Below are positions 59,576 to 64,000 of a stretch of 64,000 nucleotides of DNA, in pieces. The notes under the pieces were generated by a model. The model made no database searches. It was given only the letters and a program-made list of their open reading frames with translations, and was not told the origin of the DNA. The stretch spans positions 1 to 64,000 of the forward strand of contig JAEFAB010000022.1 in the NCBI GenBank assembly GCA_016292095.1, given 5' to 3'. Made by a program: the position numbers and the translations under genes. Positions within the stretch are counted from its first letter, which is position 1; the number at the start of each line of letters is the position of its first letter. The DNA comes from Eubacterium sp. (GTDB taxonomy: Bacteria; Bacillota; Clostridia; Lachnospirales; Lachnospiraceae).

Positions 59576-61753
59576 TTATAAGACGCCCCTGGTATAATGA
59601 CCTCTTGTTGTATTTTCATCTTCCAGGATTTTTTGATGATGAATCAAAGCCTTTTGGGCCTTTTCCAAAACTTCCCGGACTTCTCTTTCATTCTCAATGG
59701 TAAATGACAGGCGCACAGAGGAAATGTTCATACTACTGATTTCTTCTGCGAATTTGAAAAGAGATAATGCCTTACAGTTTAACATCAGATTATAACAATA
59801 GTTACAAACACACTGCACTGTAAACATATTTCCCTTTCGATCCCTGAGCTGATATCTTTGATTCTTTTTATCACATTGATTCAAAGTTTTCAAGCCGCAA
59901 CCGGCAGAGATCATTAACGGAATATATCCGTAAAGAATCATCTCGCTGTTTTCACAGTGAAGCTGCCTGATTTCTTTGGAATTTAATTCCACAGGAATTG
60001 TATTGTAAACCTGTAATTCTTTCATATACGCTGATGCATAATCATTCATCCTGTAAACATTATAATCGAAGCGTATTTCCAAATCACAGTTGAATTCTCG
60101 TATGTAAAAATATTCTTCAATATTTCGAATCAATACTCCCGAAACATTCCGAAGAACCTCAGAATATTCCTTTGCAAAATATTGTTCGTCTTTTTGCCGA
60201 AAAACATACGGCAATGCCAAAAAAATGCGCTTTCCCTTCGTTTTTGCCTTCTGAATACAATTCTGAATCTGTTTTTTCGAAAACTGTGCCAGTTCCAAAA
60301 CCACATCTTCGACTAAGGTCGATTCCACAACTGTTGAAAACTGTTTCTCATTCCAAACGGAAGCAGTAACTCCACATCGTTGCTTTGCATTTGTTTTTGG
60401 AAGTGACTCTGTCTGTGGCAAATGAAGTTCTTCTGCTCTTTCAAATTGTTCCAAAAGAACTTTCTCTGTCATTTCAATAAACGTTCTGCGTACTTCTTTT
60501 ATTTCACTGATTGGCAGAAAAATATCATCATCCATTGAAATTTCAATATTTTTAACAATAAAGTCTGTATTTCCCAACTTTGAAATCTGTTTTTTTAATG
60601 TTTCTTTATCAATTGGTTTCTTTTGAGCCGGTTCCGGAACAGCACCGGATGCCACAATTTCCCGCTCTTCATCAAGGTGTTTCAAATACAACTGAGACTT
60701 TATTGTAAAAGGTTTTCCCTTTTTACATTCTACCAGCAAATCCAACGGTTTTTTCAATTTCTTTCCCGCATAAGTATTTTTTAAATAAGTTGTATATTCT
60801 ATATTTTCTTTACGGAAGTCCACTTTCTTTAAAGACATCATGTTTCTTCCGTTATGCTGCTTATAATAGCTTTCATTAAATCCGTTTCGATTAAACAGAC
60901 TGGCCAATTTATCAAGGTCTTCTTTGGAAACCCGATAAGTTTCCGGAGAAGTTTCATATAAATCCAAATATTTTCGATATATTTCTACAACACCGGAGAT
61001 ATATTCCATCTTTTTCATGCGTCCTTCAATTTTCAGAGAATAGACTCCTGACTGAATAATTTCCGGTAACAATGAAATGGTACAAATATCCTTCGGACTC
61101 AAAATATATTTTTCATCTTTCTGATTGATTACTTTTCCATCACGGATTAAATCGTATTCCATTCTGCAAGGCTGTGCACAACGACCACGATTTCCACTTC
61201 TACCGCCGATAAAACTGCTCATCATACACTGGCCGGAATAGCAATAACACAGCGCCCCATGAACAAAACTTTCAATTTCCATCTTTGTATCCTGATAGAT
61301 GTTTTCAATTTCCTTCAACGATAGTTCTCTCGGCGTAACAATTCTGGTAACACCAAGACTTCTTAATTCTTCCACTGTTCTTGTTCCGAAAATGGTCATC
61401 TGGGTACTGGCGTGAATATGAATTTTCGGGAAAAATTCGTGGACAAATCGGATTACACCAAAGTCCTGAACAATCACCGCATCCAAACCCGCTTCGTAAA
61501 GTGGTTTCAGATAATCAAATAACTGTCTCTTGATTTCATTGTTTTTTAACAGGGTATTAATGGTAAGGTATAATTTTTTATCATGAAGATGTGCATAGCG
61601 AATCACATCAACAAGTTGTTCTGTGGTTAAATTGTCTGCACCGGCCCTTGCGCCAAACAATTCTCCACCAGTATATACAGCATCTGCACCTGCATTAAAA
61701 GCTGCGATTACACTTTCATAGCTTCCGCCCGGTGCTAATAATTCTACCTTCAT
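59576..61753 (-). CDS. U32 family peptidase (RlhA/collagenase-like)
   Basis: MKVELLAPGGSYESVIAAFNAGADAVYTGGELFGARAGADN; ESFVHGALCYCYSGQCMMSSFIGGRSGNRGRCAQPCR; ATG at 61753 preferred. Confidence 0.92.
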   Translation of the reverse strand: MKVELLAPGGSYESVIAAFNAGADAVYTGGELFGARAGADNLTTEQLVDVIRYAHLHDKKLYLTINTLLKNNEIKRQLFDYLKPLYEAGLDAVIVQDFGVIRFVHEFFPKIHIHASTQMTIFGTRTVEELRSLGVTRIVTPRELSLKEIENIYQDTKMEIESFVHGALCYCYSGQCMMSSFIGGRSGNRGRCAQPCRMEYDLIRDGKVINQKDEKYILSPKDICTISLLPEIIQSGVYSLKIEGRMKKMEYISGVVEIYRKYLDLYETSPETYRVSKEDLDKLASLFNRNGFNESYYKQHNGRNMMSLKKVDFRKENIEYTTYLKNTYAGKKLKKPLDLLVECKKGKPFTIKSQLYLKHLDEEREIVASGAVPEPAQKKPIDKETLKKQISKLGNTDFIVKNIEISMDDDIFLPISEIKEVRRTFIEMTEKVLLEQFERAEELHLPQTESLPKTNAKQRCGVTASVWNEKQFSTVVESTLVEDVVLELAQFSKKQIQNCIQKAKTKGKRIFLALPYVFRQKDEQYFAKEYSEVLRNVSGVLIRNIEEYFYIREFNCDLEIRFDYNVYRMNDYASAYMKELQVYNTIPVELNSKEIRQLHCENSEMILYGYIPLMISAGCGLKTLNQCDKKNQRYQLRDRKGNMFTVQCVCNYCYNLMLNCKALSLFKFAEEISSMNISSVRLSFTIENEREVREVLEKAQKALIHHQKILEDENTTRGHYTRGVL

Positions 61754-61843
61754 TCTTAAAACCTCTACTTTTTTAATCTTTCCCAAATACCCTTGCCGTA
61801 ACATAGATTAAGCGACCAGGCAAAACTACCTGATCGCTTAAGT

Positions 61844-62242
61844 TTATTTTTTGATTTTTGCCTGAAGTTTTACAACTTCTTTTTCCAGTGCTTTGATTTT
61901 TTCCACAGCTTCTTCCAACTCTTTCTTAGTTGTTTCCGCTTTCGCATCAGAGATAATCAGTTCATGTTTTAAATCATAAACTTCTTTCTCTTTTATTTCC
62001 AAATCACTTTCTAATAAATCAGCTTGTTTTTTTGCTTTGAAATAATCATTTGCTATATTAATTTCAAGAAGAATTCTCTGCATGTCCATCTTCTGCATCC
62101 GATAGCTGTCATTCTGCTTAAACTCCATAATCATATTATTGATATATGAGGCAACTTTCTGCAAATAAGCTTCGCTTTCGAATCCTCCGATATTATATAT
62201 TTTTCCGTCGATGATAACATCGATATAATTCTTCGATGACAT
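61844..62242 (-). CDS. zapA: Cell division protein ZapA
   Basis: VIIDGKIYNIGGFESEAYLQKVASYINNMI; C-terminal coiled coil. Confidence 0.9.
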   Translation of the reverse strand: MSSKNYIDVIIDGKIYNIGGFESEAYLQKVASYINNMIMEFKQNDSYRMQKMDMQRILLEINIANDYFKAKKQADLLESDLEIKEKEVYDLKHELIISDAKAETTKKELEEAVEKIKALEKEVVKLQAKIKK

Positions 62243-62280
62243 GTCCCTCTCCTTGTCTCTTATGCATAGTAAACTATTAA

Positions 62281-63594
62281 TTATTTCTTAGTCTTAACTT
62301 TGATGACTTTACTCCAGTCACTCTTCTTGCTTCCGTTTACACTACGAACACGAATGTAATATTTCTTTCCAGCTTTTAATTTCTTTAATGTAACTTTCTT
62401 CTTTCCTGAAGCTTTTGTTACTTTAGCTTTTTTAATTTTAGCTTTTTCTTTGTCGTAAGCTGTACCGTACTGTACCTGATATTTCTTAGCAGCAATACCC
62501 TTCTTGAAAGAAACCTTTACAGAAGTTTTCTTAACCTTAGAAGCCTTTAATGAAGCTGGTGCAACTGGTCCCTGAGTGCCTGCTACGAACTTCATGTCTT
62601 TCACTTCGATAGTACCGGACATATTATTTTCATCGATGAATTCTTTTAAGAATGCACCAAATGCGAACTTAAATCCAACAGTAGCCTGTTTTTTCTTCTT
62701 CTGATATGTTGCTGTAGAACTTGGGATCTTAACACTGCATGATACAGTAACCCATCCGTCATCAGCAGTATTCTTACTATCTAACTTGATGAAGTTTGCA
62801 TAATCTTTTAATAATTCCTTATTTGTTTCGTTTACGCTCTTTCCACCCTGAGTAGCCTTTAATCCTGTAAGCTTTAATGCTGCACCGTCTTTATCTGTGT
62901 CATCATACAGTTTGAAATGGATATGCTTAACATAGTTGAACTTTCCTGTTCCAACGTTGTAATATGTCTTATCACTACGTTCTTCTTCTTTTTCTAATTC
63001 GTTCTTTAATGTACTCTTAATCTTGAAAGATACATTGTATGTACGACCTCTGTCTACATTAATTACCTTAGTGGCTGTTACCCCCCAAGGGTTTGAGTTT
63101 CCAACTTCACCTGTTGGTGTCCATGAAGCACTCCAACCTGTACTAATAACATTCATTGTAAATCCTGTAGCAGATTTTGCTGTAATCTTAGCATTTTCAC
63201 CGAAACACTTATGTGAATCCTGAACTCCCCAAGTATCAGCATGCTTTGTTACTGTAGGAGTCTGCTTATCTTTTGCTTTGTTTTTGTTTTCTTCTTTGAT
63301 TGCATCATTTAAAGCCTTAAGCTGAGCATCTGTAACTTTGTCGCCAACATAATGCTGGTCTGTTGTTACTTTGTTTGTATTCAAAAGACTGTGATACCAA
63401 CAAATATTATCCTTTGCTTTAGATTCCCCATTTACATGATCTTCATGTGTGAAAATAGAAAAGCTTTCCCAAGCCTTTCCTGTTGAAACTACATCAGTTC
63501 CATCTTTTACAGCCGCAGAAACAGACATTGCTGAACCAACAATCATAGATGCGGATACAGCAACTGCGACTAATTTCTTTGAAAATTTTCTCAT
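62281..63594 (-). CDS. Secreted protein with CBM-like region and Lys-rich FN3 C-terminal module
   Basis: Signal peptide (KKLVAVAVSASMIVGSAMSVSAA); C-term APASLKASKVKKTSVKVSFKKGIAAKKYQVQYG...AGKKYYIRVRSVNGSKKSDWSKVIKVKTKK. Confidence 0.7.
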   Translation of the reverse strand: MRKFSKKLVAVAVSASMIVGSAMSVSAAVKDGTDVVSTGKAWESFSIFTHEDHVNGESKAKDNICWYHSLLNTNKVTTDQHYVGDKVTDAQLKALNDAIKEENKNKAKDKQTPTVTKHADTWGVQDSHKCFGENAKITAKSATGFTMNVISTGWSASWTPTGEVGNSNPWGVTATKVINVDRGRTYNVSFKIKSTLKNELEKEEERSDKTYYNVGTGKFNYVKHIHFKLYDDTDKDGAALKLTGLKATQGGKSVNETNKELLKDYANFIKLDSKNTADDGWVTVSCSVKIPSSTATYQKKKKQATVGFKFAFGAFLKEFIDENNMSGTIEVKDMKFVAGTQGPVAPASLKASKVKKTSVKVSFKKGIAAKKYQVQYGTAYDKEKAKIKKAKVTKASGKKKVTLKKLKAGKKYYIRVRSVNGSKKSDWSKVIKVKTKK

Positions 63595-63642
63595 TTTTCC
63601 ATTCTCCTTCTTTATATTTTGATACTATAAAGCATATCATTT

Positions 63643-64000
63643 TTAATCATTTTTTTCAACACCAAGATGTTGAAAGGCACGTAAGGTAGCAATTCTTCCT
63701 TTTGGCGTTCTTTGGATTAAACCGTTTTGCAAAAGATAAGGTTCATAAACATCCTCAATCGTTCCGGAATCTTCACCTAAAGCCGCTGCCAAAGTATCGA
63801 GTCCCACCGGACCTCCGGCAAATTTAAAAATAATTGTTTCCAGAATGCTACGATCCCCTTTATCCAGTCCCAATTTATCCACTTCCAGAAGATCCAATGC
63901 TGTCTTTGCCACTTCTTCCGTAATCACACCATCATATCGGACTTCTGCAAAATCCCGGACTCTTTTTAGCAGACGGTTTGCCAAACGGGGTGTTCCTCTG
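63643..64000 (-). CDS. ruvB: Holliday junction helicase RuvB, C-terminal part (runs off the window)
   Basis: [20 protein letters not shown]...[58 protein letters not shown]. Confidence 0.97.
   Translation of the reverse strand, partial: RGTPRLANRLLKRVRDFAEVRYDGVITEEVAKTALDLLEVDKLGLDKGDRSILETIIFKFAGGPVGLDTLAAALGEDSGTIEDVYEPYLLQNGLIQRTPKGRIATLRAFQHLGVEKND

Noticed and set aside
1-64000. CRISPR array or IS transposase
   Set aside because: No regularly spaced 25-40 bp repeats with unique spacers and no transposase ORF was found by reading; the repeats at 51.4-51.6 kb are short iterons.

Overview
This 64 kb window is an AT-rich Firmicutes chromosome segment, probably Clostridia/Lachnospiraceae-like judged from gene families and order. 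Most genes are on the minus strand. Core content: lexA/yneA SOS locus, obgE-rpmA-prp-rplU ribosomal cluster, nadD-yqeK fusion, rsfS, rng, radical-SAM/DUF2344 pair, a partial his operon (hisZ-G-D-B-IE), recU, pseudouridine synthases, MarR plus a two-gene ABC exporter, coaE-polA, csoR-copA, queH, an FtsW/PBP pair, a U32 peptidase, zapA and the ruvB 3' end. Accessory content: several secreted surface proteins (BspA-like LRR, InlB-type repeats, FN3-like tails), an orphan solute-binding-protein/two-component locus, and a ~4.4 kb integrated element (about 49408-53814) at the 3' end of tRNA-Leu(CAA). That element is the strongest candidate for an undescribed system. It has a cI-like repressor, Xis-like HTH, Rep-like protein followed by ~21/42-bp-phased iterons, a small membrane ORF, a phage small-terminase-like protein, an RHH regulator with repeats bracketing the int promoter, and a Tn916-type integrase. 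It resembles a minimal phage satellite or replicating IME. Other notable signals are a compact four-way-junction RNA fold between obgE and yhbY, a HisF-like domain without catalytic Asp residues fused to HisIE, and a surface protein with a putative Cys-His-Asp peptidase domain. All calls were made by reading; no database search was run.
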